A stretch of DNA of 64,000 bases from Cristatella mucedo. Lineage: Eukaryota > Bryozoa > Phylactolaemata > Cristatellidae. A program made the translations under genes and the position numbers. Positions within the stretch are counted from its first letter, which is position 1; each line of letters begins with the position of its first letter. The DNA lies in contig WPIO01000003.1 in NCBI GenBank assembly GCA_009760855.2, positions 9,618,501 through 9,682,500 of the forward strand. The letters are read 5' to 3'. Below the pieces are notes generated by a model that was not told the DNA's origin, did no database searches, and worked only from the letters and a program-made list of their open reading frames with translations. Below are positions 11,068 to 20,439 of the stretch, one piece after another.

Positions 11068-11117
11068 ATGTCGGCCAGGCTACTTCGGCAAGAGGTGTCA
11101 CCTAGTTCGACCCTCTG
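11068..11117 (+). CDS. Exon B1 of EGF-family growth factor: first version of the Cys5-Cys6 loop
   Basis: This 50-nt exon follows a CCACTTACAG acceptor and ends at a G|GTAAGA donor. Its first base completes the codon begun by exon A (GA+A, Glu), giving C4-E-C5 with the single residue expected in EGF domains. The encoded half is C-RPGYFGKR-C followed by HLVRPS, so Cys5 and Cys6 are eight residues apart, with the usual aromatic residue and glycine before Cys6. It leaves in phase 1, and its last G joins the CT that opens exon C to make Ala. A second exon of the same kind starts 69 bp downstream. Frame, spacing and junction residue all agree, so I regard it as a genuine exon. In neuregulins this part of the domain strongly affects receptor affinity; that is family knowledge and has not been shown here. 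Confidence 0.82.
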
Positions 11118-11186
11118 GTAAGACCTGCACGTGTGTGGAATGACAAACCGTGATGCTGGCATGGGCTCCTTCATTATTTTTTGCAG

Positions 11187-11242
11187 ATGTCTAGACTTTT
11201 ATAAAGGACCGACGTGCAGGATTCTTGCACCGTCTTTACTAC
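11187..11242 (+). CDS. Exon B2 of EGF-family growth factor: alternative Cys5-Cys6 loop
   Basis: This 56-nt exon lies 69 bp after exon B1 and follows a pyrimidine-rich TTATTTTTTGCAG acceptor. Like B1, it begins with a single A that completes Glu after exon A, then encodes C-LDFYKGPT-C followed by RILAPSLL. Cys5 and Cys6 are again eight residues apart and the motif is a normal EGF ending (aromatic, Gly, Pro-Thr-Cys). It leaves in phase 1 at C|GTACGT; its last C with the CT of exon C encodes Pro, so the transmembrane exon stays in frame. Apart from the EGF pattern, the residues differ almost completely from B1, which suggests an old duplication with diverged function. Joining B1 directly to B2 would read GAT GTC TAG and stop. 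The donor is less canonical than that of B1. Confidence 0.75.
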
Positions 11243-12889
11243 GTACGTAGCTTGACCCACCTCGGATTGGTGCCAGATGGCGGCTTTTGACCTGGCCCAC
11301 CAGTCTGAGGTCCACTTGGTCACCACAGCCAGCTAGCCAGCTTTGGCCAGCTTGATGCCATCCGATTCTACTCACTCTTGCTCTCCTGCCTGCGTGCTAA
11401 TAAATGGTCCGGGTGGCACTAAGGCACACTGAGCTTAAGTGCTTCCTACCTTTGCCATACATAACTGGGCTTTCAAGGCCTAGTAAGTCGTGCTATAGCA
11501 CTTGGTTTCGGCCGGGTGGAGGCTATACTGCCAATTTATCCACAGCTAACTAATAGTCTTGCAACTTTGCTTTTCGCTTTGAGATGCCTGAAAAAAACTG
11601 AGGAAGGATGCCTTGCATGTGCAGAGCAAGCCTCTGCAGCTTCAGTATAGTTGCTTGCTGTGAGTAGGCACGAGCTGCTTTGCTAACCAGACGCTGGATT
11701 CCAGTATTTACAGTATGTGCAACCGTTGGCTTAGCCACTGCTCGACGAACTTGTTATACTTTCTTAACTCAATTGTGATGGATCAGCATCTGCTTTGCAT
11801 GCACTTAGTTGAGTGCAATTTCTAGTTTGAGCCTCTAGCCTCTAGTTTTCTTCAGCTACCCACTGGCTACTAACTTCGCAAGCGAGCTTGTATAAATCCG
11901 GAGGACCCGGGCATCTGTTCGTATGGACTGCATGCTCTCTGCTTTGAGTTGCATGAGATAGTTCATTGCTGCTTGGTTTTGCAGTTGCTCTCTGTAAGTG
12001 CTTTTGCTTTTACTGTGTAGTCCTGGTAAGTCCCGACTGTATTTCTAGATAATTTAAGTTTGGCATCTGATGAGGTATAAGAACAGTAAAAAAGGACAGT
12101 GGCTATCTGTTGCTTGGCAGACTTACATCTCTCACTGTAAGTAGGTTTAGATTTACTTAAGTTGCATAATGGAGACTGGGCATGCCAAGTTAATGAATAA
12201 AGAACTCAAGAAAACCCTGAAGAAAACCATTGAAAATATGAGGAAAATCTAGCAGCAGGCCGATCAAGGCCCAATAAATCGGACATTAATTGAGCAGAGC
12301 CATGGATTTTGCCACATTGATCGGCAAGTACCAGCCCAGGGTCATCTGGGCAAGCCTCTTCTGTTAAGTACATTCTAGCAAGGCCTTCCACAAAATACTT
12401 GGCCTATCCGTATGTCCAAAATAGAGCGCATGAACAGAGGCTAAAGCGCTCGGGATGTTGCCCTGGCTAGATACATCAGAAGGCTGCCCATCAAGACCTC
12501 TTTGCTGATATGAAGACTTGGGTAGTTAATATATTTTAATTGTAAATTTTATGTTACCTATGTTAATGTGCTAGATTTTAACCCATGCACATGCCAGTCG
12601 GTTAGTGTGCAAATTGCATTGCTTATGATCTTACTTATCATACGGTTTGTTAAAATAAAACGTCCGGTTATTGGTAAAGGCTTCGCAGAGAGGCCACTAC
12701 TGAATCTAACAGCGTTCCGAAATCGTTTTAGATCCAACAATTAGCCGCTCTGCACTTCGGAAAGTAACGAAAAAACTAATGGAGTTTAGGGTTAATTGAA
12801 AGTCGATCCTCACGAGGCTGTTCACTGTCAATTTTAGACAACTTCACGTTTTTTTTCATGCCTGTGTGGCTGATTGGTTAAGGGCCCCG
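11243..12889 (+). other. Intron between exon B2 and exon C, first part
   Basis: I searched for a third Cys5-Cys6 exon and did not find one. No repeat was recognised apart from a tRNA-like GTGTGGCTGATTGGTTAAGG at 12863-12882, which has no B box near it. Confidence 0.45.
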
Positions 12890-12941
12890 TGCGTCTTCCT
12901 TGGAGAAAGCAGTCTTGCGTCTTCCTTGGAGAAAGCAGTCT
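12890..12941. repeat. Perfect 26-bp tandem duplication
   Basis: The unit starting TGCGTCTTCCTTGGAGAAAG occurs twice, at 12890-12915 and 12916-12941, without a difference. It is a recent local duplication inside the intron. Confidence 0.92.
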
Positions 12942-13424
12942 TAACAGTTCTCTGGTCATTCTGGCCTTATTTGCTAGGCCGAGCTCTGTTGCATCAGGTC
13001 AATGAAGAATGCTTTATGAATGTTTAGTCCGACATATGGTACCTTCCAGCACCATACAACAGACGTCAGCGAATGTTTGGATGGGCATAATGAAAGTCAC
13101 TAGCAGATCGGCTCATCGTGCACGTTAGCTGATTTCCTACCGACCCTTAAGCTTTTTAGAAAATCTATAGAAATTAATTAAATTTCTTCTTCTAATCACT
13201 TTATAAGAACATCAAAAGCCATCAACAAAATATAATCGTCAAAGCAATGAAATAAACGATAGCAATTTACCATAACCGATCATTAAAGGAGAATGCTACG
13301 TTGTATTGCCTAAGCGAACATTGGTCAATCCAGTGATGGCAATCGCTCCAGTTATTCACCAATTACTCAGCTAGCAAAGTACAATCATAAGAAGCCATTA
13401 CCCCTGAAGCAACTGCTAACGAGA

Positions 13425-13838
13425 GCGTTGAATTTAAGATTCTGTCAGTTACATTTAGGTCCCTCCACTATTTCTACCCACCCAATCTATGGGAAATACT
13501 TCCTAATCAGAGAACGCATCATACAACATGCTCCTCCAACTCAGGTCGTTTAGCTCTGCATCTAACCAACCTCAGATCCTTTGGAGACCATGCCTTCAGT
13601 TTATATGCTCCCAAAGCCTAGAACTCTCTTCCAACTGATGTCACGACATCTCCCGAATTAGCATTGAAGAAGCTAAAAAAGACATGTCCTCTTTGTCTTT
13701 GCTCTGTCTGCCCGTGCATGAATTTTCCTATATGTGAAAATGCATGCTGAAATTTCGGCAATATTGACATGCTTCCTTTTTAGCCCAAAAAGAGTGCCTA
13801 GAAAGACATTTAGTTCTCTGAAGGTGTTAAGCAAATTT
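13425..13838 (+). mobile_element. LINE A 3' fragment (L2-like)
   Basis: The DNA parallels the end of the LINE A reverse-transcriptase ORF (…RSLHYFYPPNLWEILP… then a decayed SFGDHAFSLYAP) and then the 3' end (GTGCCTAGAAAGACATTTAGTTCTCTGAAGGTGTT at about 13795-13829). Several stops and frameshifts are present. It abuts an oppositely oriented LINE B end. Confidence 0.8.
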
Positions 13839-13918
13839 TCTATTAATGTAATGTAATGTATCTCCGTCTATGTGTTATGCAAATTTTCTATTAATTGAAT
13901 GTAATATATCTCCGTCTG
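13824..13918. repeat. 48-bp tandem duplication across a LINE A/LINE B junction
   Basis: GTGTTAAGCAAATTTTCTAT at 13824 recurs as GTGTTATGCAAATTTTCTAT at 13872, followed each time by a TAATG-like tract and TCTCCGTCT. The unit therefore holds the end of LINE A and the end of LINE B together. Confidence 0.8.
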
Positions 13919-14342
13919 GAACTCCACAAAGCCATTAAGACTGTGTGGGTGTTATGCAGGAGAGTTTTTTATATTGCACTCACAGTCTCAGCGGCTTTTG
14001 GTACGCATTCGCTAACCAGCAGACTTCATCTCATGCAAGAAAGAGAAAGTGGGAAGCATAGCAGAGTCAGGAGAGAAGTTGAGGTAGTGAGCAGCATGGA
14101 AGTAGCAGCTCAGGACTGCTGAAAAGGATGAGTCGTAGTCGGCAGCAGGTGATTAGTTGTCGTTGTGTAAGAATTGTGGTAGCGAGTTCCACAGTCTAGG
14201 ACCTGCAGAGCTAAAGCTTCTGTCGCCAGCGGTCTTTAAGCAGAGGCATGGAACAGCTAATTTATTGTCCATACAGGAACTGAGGACACGAAGAGGCTGA
14301 AACTGGTGCAGCAGTTCAGCTAGGTATGGAGGAGCCAAGCCG
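13840..14342 (-). mobile_element. LINE B 3' fragment
   Basis: Read on the minus strand it encodes the tail APPYLAELLHQFQPLRVLSSC and later SFSSAGPRLWNSLPQFL, the same protein end as the copy at 35403-36066, followed by the 3' UTR and TAATG tail at 13846-13860. It lies in the intron just before exon C. Confidence 0.85.
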
Positions 14343-14463
14343 CAGTGGGCCGCAGTGGGTCAGTATATTAATATCTTCATAAGAAGAGGGACCAAAATAA
14401 ATGAATTGGAATGAGTGAAAGTACAGGAGTTTTTTAGAAAGTGTGCATGCACGTGCATGTGTT

Positions 14464-14467
14464 AGTG

Positions 14468-14500
<33 letters not shown>
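14464..14500. repeat. (GT)n microsatellite
   Basis: This is about 18 dinucleotide units with one GC interruption, 150 bp before exon C. Confidence 0.95.
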
Positions 14501-14646
14501 ACAGGCACACATGTGTGATGTGGGTGGGTGGGCTAGCGAGTGAGAATCACGGAAGCACCACGTGCAGTCTGTATTGCCTAGTCTCAGCACGGTGACAGCA
14601 AGGTGACAGGCTATTTGGGGCTCACGTCGTCGTCTTTTGCTTGCAG

Positions 14647-14746
14647 CTATCCAAGAGGATCCAAAAAGACCCCAGACGATTGTTGGCATTATCGTGCCTA
14701 TTGTGGCACTTCTGGTCACCGGAGTGGTTTTGTTCATCATGTGCAG
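14647..14746 (+). CDS. Exon C of EGF-family growth factor: juxtamembrane linker and transmembrane helix
   Basis: The exon follows a TTTTGCTTGCAG acceptor and opens in phase 1, matching both B1 and B2. It encodes a short polar linker (IQEDPKRPQ) and then one hydrophobic helix of about 23 residues, starting TIVGIIVPIVALL at 14676, followed by Cys-Arg as a stop-transfer boundary. An EGF domain close to a single transmembrane segment is the standard layout of ErbB-ligand precursors, which are released by proteolysis near the membrane. The likely donor is AG|GTGGGG at 14747 (phase 2). Reading through that donor also stays open to 14957, so the downstream border is uncertain. Confidence 0.8.
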
Positions 14747-14893
14747 GTGGGGAGTGTTCTCAAAATGTACACAGGACCAGCATGCACTGTGGCCATTGGC
14801 ATTCTGTGGCCATTCTTTGCCTTCAGTGCAAACGCTTATCATATTATTTTGTACTGAGCAGAATGAAGACCAGACGAGCCACCATGTGTGCAG

Positions 14894-14957
14894 GTGGAAA
14901 TGGAAGAAATCGTCTTGCTGGAGTCCTCATATCTGCCGAAAATGGAGAGGCATCTAG
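14894..14957 (+). CDS. Possible last exon of EGF-family growth factor: short basic cytoplasmic tail
   Basis: If the 147-bp segment 14747-14893 is removed as an intron (GTGGGG...TGTGTGCAG), the frame continues as Arg followed by about 20 residues rich in Lys, Arg, Trp and Cys (WKWKKSSCWSPHICRKWRGI) and ends at TAG 14955-14957. Basic residues just inside the membrane are expected for a type I membrane protein. Because 147 is a multiple of three and contains no in-frame stop, retention would insert 49 residues and reach the same stop. A good donor (ATG|GTGAGG, 14964-14965) lies just after the stop in another frame, so more distal exons may exist. Confidence 0.4.
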
Positions 14958-15231
14958 AGAAATGGTGAGGCTACACATGTGGCACACTGCACGCCGGTTT
15001 TGCAATTTAAAAACATCTCGTCTCACATGAAACTGTATGACAGTGCTTAAGGTTTTAACTGTATTTTTACTCGTCGCCATCAATATGTGACCACATGAAA
15101 TGGATAAGCTGTCCAGATATGAGTGCCTTGAGCTGTGTCTAAATCTAACCGACCAACATGTAATGTCAAGAGCTGTGTCATGAACAAATATTAAAATCTA
15201 TTAACTGGTCAGGACTTGAACCCTGGAACTT
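14958..15231. other. Possible 3' UTR or intron of the growth-factor gene
   Basis: The stretch follows the candidate stop at 14957. No clear AATAAA signal is present; AATATTAAAA at 15187-15196 is the nearest A/T-rich candidate. Confidence 0.3.
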
Positions 15232-15398
15232 TTAGGTTAGCTGATTCAACTACCTCATTATATAGCGGCAGAAGAGCCTTCGTGGATATCACCTTCACTT
15301 TCAGCAGCCAATATGGAATTGCCTGCTGCAAGACTTGTACCCACGACTTGGGTCGTGAAGAGCGAGCACCTTACACCTGGGCTAAGACCCACGGGCCA
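15232..15398 (-). mobile_element. SINE1 copy
   Basis: Reads TTAGCTGATTCAACTACCTC, GCGGCAGAAGAGCCTTCGTG, then CTTGTACCCACGACTTGGGT (decayed B box) and a tRNA-like head ending near ACCCACGGGCC. Confidence 0.75.
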
Positions 15399-15404
15399 AA
15401 GGCA

Positions 15405-15556
15405 AAGGTATTCATTTATAAAACGGCAGCGGAGCCTTAGCCGCTACCACTCGGGCAGGTAGCAAGTAATACAGAATTTGCCACTTTTGGACCCGAACCC
15501 GCCACATTGGTCGTGAAGTACAAGTACCTTACCTCTATGCTAAGATCCATGGAAGG
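15405..15556 (-). mobile_element. SINE1 copy, diverged
   Basis: A second element in the same orientation: CGGCAGCGGAGCCTTAGCCG, then GGACCCGAACCCGCCACATT and a head-like CTTACCTCTATGCTAAGATC. Confidence 0.6.
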
Positions 15557-16047
15557 CCTAGCATACGTGACACCATTGGAATATCACGATGTATGGAATC
15601 AGCTGGCAGCTATTTAAACATTTTTGACCTTTATAAACTAGGAAGCTCGATGTCAAAGCTTGTTGACAAAGAATGTTGCCTTTGAGTTTCCTCATTCTTT
15701 TATGAGATGCACCAATACACATATTTTCTTGAAGCCTATTCCAGATTAGGCGTTGACCTGGTTGAAGCACCACACTGTTTAAGCATGCGAAGCGCCTTGC
15801 TTATGTAAGCTATGAGGTAAGTGTGGCAGTCAAAATCAATGAGAGGCAAGAACTTTAGCCTCCGACGTCAAAAGGTCGCATGTTCTATTCTCCGGTAAAT
15901 CATTTTCTTTCCCATCCTACGTTAAAAGATCCTATCATTGTTTCTGTTTCTGCGATAGCGTAACTTAAAATCCGCTTACAGATCCAGCCAAATTTATCTT
16001 TTTTTCGTGTATGTACACAGTGATTACTTTAGATCTTCGCTTTATCT
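15557..16047. other. No gene or repeat recognised
   Basis: Nothing with coding character. A CATGTTCTATTCTCCGG near 15880-15896 may be a worn tRNA-like B box. Confidence 0.4.
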
Positions 16048-16180
16048 AGAGGCCCTGGTTTGGCTGAGGGGTTAATTAAGATCTCACCTTTGACCACCGA
16101 TGTCATGGGGTCGAGTGCTGTGGTATATATGATGCACCTGGATGTAGATAAGGTACTCTTAGGGCGCTGCACTCTTAAAT
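16048..16180 (+). mobile_element. SINE2-like copy
   Basis: GGCCCTGGTTTGGCTGAGGG resembles the SINE2 head and is followed by GGGGTCGAGTGCTGTGG (decayed B box) and CTCTTAGGGCGCTGCACTC, a worn LINE A-type tail. Confidence 0.6.
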
Positions 16181-16208
16181 TGTATTCTTAAATACGATAC
16201 AGCATTCA

Positions 16209-16360
16209 TTTGGTGATAGTATTTGTTCCCGCACTGTTGTTACATCGTCTGAGAAAGAAGAGCGTCTGCAAGCAGCAGTGATTTGGCGGTAGTATTCTCC
16301 TCCCCCCCCACTGCTGTTACACCATTTGTGAAAGAGTGTGTCTGCAGCAGCAGTGACTCA
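16209..16360. repeat. Degenerate tandem duplication, unit about 75 bp
   Basis: TTTGGTGATAGTATTTGTTC and later TTTGGCGGTAGTATTCTCCT start two copies. Both contain an ACTGYTGTTACAYCRTYTGWGAAAGA-like core and end with GCAGCAGTGA. Confidence 0.7.
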
Positions 16361-17029
16361 GCAACCTCAACATTGGTGTGAGAGAGAGAGAGAGCAAATA
16401 GGGTCTCACCCTGATGACTTCATGTTTAGTTTTTGTTGCTGAAGTTAATGGTCAATGGGATATCAATTGCTTTGTATAAGGCCATACTGTAATAGTATAA
16501 TATGGCTAGGGCCTAAAGTTCATTCCACATCTTCTCGGTATGCATATGCAAACCGATCTAGCCATCTGTTTTTATTCACAATTCCACCGGCAGAATTAGT
16601 TGATAAGAAAACCCGCCTTACTCGCATCCAAGCTCAAGCTTAGCTAGGTTTTTATAATTGGTAAGAAGCCAGTTCTTTGGCGTAGCCCCTGTTGGTAGCA
16701 GCAAATAACCGGCGGCAACGTCATCGCTTGAATAAATTTGCATTTATTTACCTGCATTACGTCCTACAAGTTTTCTGTACAAGGGTGGCATTAATAGGAA
16801 TACACAAATCTCAACTGACCTTAGCATAGCACACCTGTGAGTTTGGCATAGGTATAGTACAGCGTATGTTTATAGGGCGCCATGTGCACAGCAGTGATTA
16901 TAATGCATTATGTTAAGAAATCTGGTAAATATGGAGCACTGACAATGTCGCATCGCTTTTTATTACCTTTTCAATTTATAATTAAAAACTTCTCAGGTTA
17001 ACGCAAGCTGTTTAGTGCTGACTTGTCTC

Positions 17030-17032
<3 letters not shown>
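16361..17032. other. No gene or repeat recognised
   Basis: Short open frames only; a brief (GA)n lies at 16380-16394. Confidence 0.45.
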
Positions 17033-17084
<52 letters not shown>

Positions 17085-17124
17085 CTTTCTCTGTCTCTCT
17101 CTCTCTCTCCTTCTCCCTCTCTTT
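17033..17124. repeat. (CT)n microsatellite
   Basis: CT repeat with scattered TTTCTCTG interruptions. Confidence 0.95.
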
Positions 17125-17850
17125 CGCATTAGTTTTCATTTCTAGTCCAATAGTTTTACTCTAATCACTAAGTCTTGTAAGGTTCGATCAACAGTTATAA
17201 AGAAAACATCTCTAGCCAATAGCACATTGCAGCTACATGTATTTGTGATCTGGCGCCTGTTTTTATGCTACCGTATGCTGCCGAGTAGTGCTGGACTTTT
17301 CAGAGCTATTGTTCTTATAATGTTGAAGAAAACCGAAAACGCACCGCTGATAGCATGTGTTAATTCGTCCGATTCACTTGGAGCTACTGTTGACAGCAAC
17401 CTCAACCTCAACAGCGGCCGTTCAAATACCTGACATTTCCTAATCAGACAACTTGGTCGGCCAACAAGCAGCTGCTTTTTCGGCTTGCTTTTTCTTGCGG
17501 ATTCGGTCTGCACTTTGCTCCGGCCGACTTCGGAGCCAGTGATTCGAATCGTCGCAGCAAGGCAAGCTATAATTGGCCGCTATTACGTGGACGCTCAAGC
17601 TAAAGCCAATCAGCTCGAGACAATCGCTTCGCACAGTCGTTGCTTGTGGACCAAGCAGTGCAAAGATGGCGAGGCACGAACGTGCACGCCACCGAGCTTG
17701 CAAGGACACAGGCGTGATGACTTTGTGAACGCGTAGCGACCCGTCTTAGCCAGAGACGGAGCAGTAAAAAACTCTCGAAAAGGGCGGCTCCGTATTGTAT
17801 TTAGCCAGTCACTCATTGGCGGTGCTTAGGGGCATGCTGCTGCCGCCGCC
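17125..17850. other. No gene recognised; possible 5' flank of ORF 17851
   Basis: GC content rises toward the right edge, which ends in CTGCTGCCGCCGCCATG. No TATA or other promoter motif stands out. Confidence 0.35.
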
Positions 17851-18198
17851 ATGTTCTTTCTCTCGCTCCCTCTCTCTCTCTCCCTCTCCCTACTCATGTG
17901 CTACTGGCCTGACAAACCTGATACGGAAAGCTCAATGAGAGCTGACATTGGAGTTGTTGCTCTTGAGCCCCATATGGATCGCAAATCCCAGAGGGAATGC
18001 TACATCCGACGTGCTGCTCGCGACTGCGTACGCTTTTCGGATGACGAAGCTGTGCAGGCACAGTTATTGGATGTGGCCATGTTGTTCCGCAGCCAGCGGT
18101 CGGGCTCTGCAGCATGTGCTCTATTGGCGTTTGTGGCCACACTCACCCCCTGCGCTTGGAGCCACGTTGAGTCTAGCGTCACTGGCTGGCGTGATTGA
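17851..18198 (+). CDS. Hypothetical 115-residue ORF with strong Kozak context
   Basis: The ATG sits in GCCGCCGCCATG, an ideal animal start context, and opens a hydrophobic N-terminus (MFFLSLPLSLSLSLLMCYW) that could act as a signal peptide. The remainder has four cysteines, in ECYIRRAARDC, SAACALLAF and LTPCAW, and stops at TGA 18196-18198. I recognise no family. The hydrophobic run is read from a CT-rich tract, and other frames over the same DNA are also open, so this may be chance. It may also be a first exon with a splice donor that I did not identify. Confidence 0.25.
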   Translation: MFFLSLPLSLSLSLLMCYWPDKPDTESSMRADIGVVALEPHMDRKSQRECYIRRAARDCVRFSDDEAVQAQLLDVAMLFRSQRSGSAACALLAFVATLTPCAWSHVESSVTGWRD

Positions 18199-18489
18199 GC
18201 TCTTAACGTGTAGCAATAGGTATTTATTGTTACTACGAATAGATGTAAACACATATTTGCCCACTTTGTTTATTCATTTAAAGTGACATTTCACCAGCTG
18301 CCAGCATTCCAGCTACATCATGAAGCTTTGTCGGTTGCCCTCTGCCTGTGATGAGTGCACGTCGTTAAAGGAAATTCTTTTCGTGACCATAATTCAATAG
18401 TTGGAGGAAGCAGGCACGCAAATTAAAGACGACTTTATGCATAGCATTCATATCACACAGGAACAACCCTGGTATGTCATACAAATTGT
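18199..18489. other. No gene or repeat recognised
   Basis: AT-rich, nothing with coding character. Confidence 0.4.
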
Positions 18490-18640
18490 GAAGACCTACA
18501 GTAGCCTCATTTGAACAGCAGCAGAAGAGCCTGGGCAGCTTTACCCGCAAGCTTGGAGCCAGCGGCGAAAATTCACGCGATGCTGCACTCGAACTCATGA
18601 CCCCGAAATCGCGCTGATGCATTCTCGTTGCAAACGCACC
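18490..18640 (-). mobile_element. SINE1 copy, decayed
   Basis: AGTAGCCTCATTTGAACAGC, AGCAGAAGAGCCTGGGCAGC and CACTCGAACTCATGACCCCG occur in SINE1 order. The head is poorly preserved. Confidence 0.6.
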
Positions 18641-18987
18641 GGGAAAAAATTTCATGCAAATGGCTTCCGAAAGCCTGGCCTGGCGCGATAATTTGTCGGA
18701 AAACGTAAAACATCATTGACTGCTGTAGGGAATCGAAGCCGCAGCTAGTTTTGAAAATTTCCGGCGGATCTCACTGGATCGCAGTTATCCGCGGGACCCG
18801 CTCTCCCGTAATCGGTCGCAAGCCACGGGTTTTATGGTGGGACAGGATCTTCGCTGGGCAAATCTCTGCCTGCACTTCTTATAATTTTTCTGCAACCAAT
18901 TAAGTAAATTAAAGGTAAGCTTATTAACAGCCTCATTTATCTACCGGCTGACGAGGCTGTCCGGCTTGCAGTGGGAATAGGTATTGA

Positions 18988-19153
18988 TACTAGCTGATTT
19001 AACAGCCTTTTGTATAGCGACAGAAGAGCCTTTATGACTACCACCACCACCTGCAGTGGCGATAAAGGATCGCCCACCACAGGATTCGAACCCACGACCT
19101 CGGGGCCGAGGTCGTGAAAAGCAACCGCCTTACCTAGTGAGCCATTACAGCTT
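18988..19153 (-). mobile_element. SINE1 copy, well preserved
   Basis: Runs from TACTAGCTGATTTAACAGCC through GCGACAGAAGAGCC and AGGATTCGAACCCACGACCT (B box complement) to the head near TACCTAGTGAGCCATTACAG. Carries the CACGACCTCGG..CCGAGGTCGTG self-complementary arm. A second tRNA-like head fragment (ACAGGACTCGAACCCAATAC) follows at 19161-19210. Confidence 0.88.
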
Positions 19154-19210
19154 GCCTGCCACAGGACTCGAACCCAATACCTGAGTAGATGAGCGGCTTA
19201 CCCCTGGCCG

Positions 19211-20202
19211 CGATCCAGAGACCATCCTCCGGAGGTGGGGCTCACATGAGAGACCAAGTGCACATGCTAGGCACGAAAGGCTCACTGGCAAAAAAGAGTA
19301 TGCACTTACGCAGAGTAGCGGCGAGGACTTATAACGCCTACAGAGCTTTACTTGTGTCAAGCATTGACTTGAAAAATAAGATGCAAATGGTAGTTACAGC
19401 ATTACATAAAGCTTCGTAAAAAACTTACACATTATATTTGCACATTATTTTTATAAAAGCTTCTTGCTTTACCTCGCCTAGGGCTTTCTGAATCAATTGA
19501 GATATGCGTGAAGTCTGGCTACCTACCTCAATTTAGATAACGACTAAAGCTTCATTGCACTGTGATAGGGATATGGTGATATAATGTTTACGGTTTTGCA
19601 TTTCTACCTCTAAAATTAAGTCTTTCAGGCCGTCACGGAGTTTGAACTTGAACAATTTTACAGAAATAAGTTCACCACACGGCGACATGATATCGACAAG
19701 CGATATCGCCTCCCACTCCCACATTTTCAAAGAATGTCGGAGTCCTTAAAAAACGTATTCCTATCAAATCTCAACAACTATGCTGTACAGCTGCGAGTGT
19801 CATAATCCTCTTTTCTGGTTTTATTCAAAAATATGTTAAGAGGCGCAGACAGCAACAGCTGAAGCAGCCATTTCTTTTAGTAGCTTTACCTTCGAACTCG
19901 ACGATCGGGGTAATTCTGATTTCGAAGCCATTCGATGAGAATCCCATTGAGAGATGAGCACTAATTGAAGGAACCAATCACTAAAACCTGCTCCTTCACA
20001 TGTAGAGCTTTTGAAAATATTAATTTTCGAAAAACAGCCATTTACTACTTTCGATTTAAAAAAACAGCTGTTACCAGCTGTTTCCATTTTCCCCCCACTC
20101 ATTTTACACGCAATAGCTTATTTTTGCGATGAACACAGTTTTATTAGAAATATTTCGTGATAAGTTATAAATTAATATATTTTTCTTTCTTGCAATAATG
20201 TT
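19211..20202. other. No gene or repeat recognised
   Basis: The left part is purine-rich and the right part AT-rich. No homology recognised; it may include 3' sequence of the hAT remnant that follows on the minus strand. Confidence 0.4.
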
Positions 20203-20439
20203 TCAAGAATACAGGTGCATTAGGCGACTTGTCTGAGAGACGCGATCTTGATTTTGTACAGAAATTCGCACAGACCGAAAAGCTCTTTCAACGTCCGTTG
20301 ATATTGGACTAATCGAGAGAATTGCGTCGTAAAACTTATGGAGACATCCAGTGCGCTGGCCAGAGATCCTAAAGATCACGAATTCGGACTTAAGCCATCT
20401 GAAGTTGTCTTGCCCCCCCGACTGCAATCGATGCTCCAT
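20203..20439 (-). pseudogene. hAT transposase C-terminal fragment
   Basis: The minus-strand frame encodes KFYDAILSISPISTDVERAF then RSVRISVQNQDRVSQTSRLM and stops. This matches the hAT dimerisation region pattern (hydrophobic IL-s-i-P-x-S-x-x-V/S-E-R-x-F-S, then a basic stretch ending in a Leu-rich helix). The normal FS is FR here, and the catalytic part of the transposase is not recognisable upstream. Probably a dead transposon fragment. The match is by eye; a search with this frame would confirm or refute it. Confidence 0.5.

Noticed and set aside
12206-12391. Minus-strand frame MEGLARMYLTEEACPDDPGL as a gene
   Set aside because: It is short, lies inside the growth-factor intron, and has no recognised domain or splice context.
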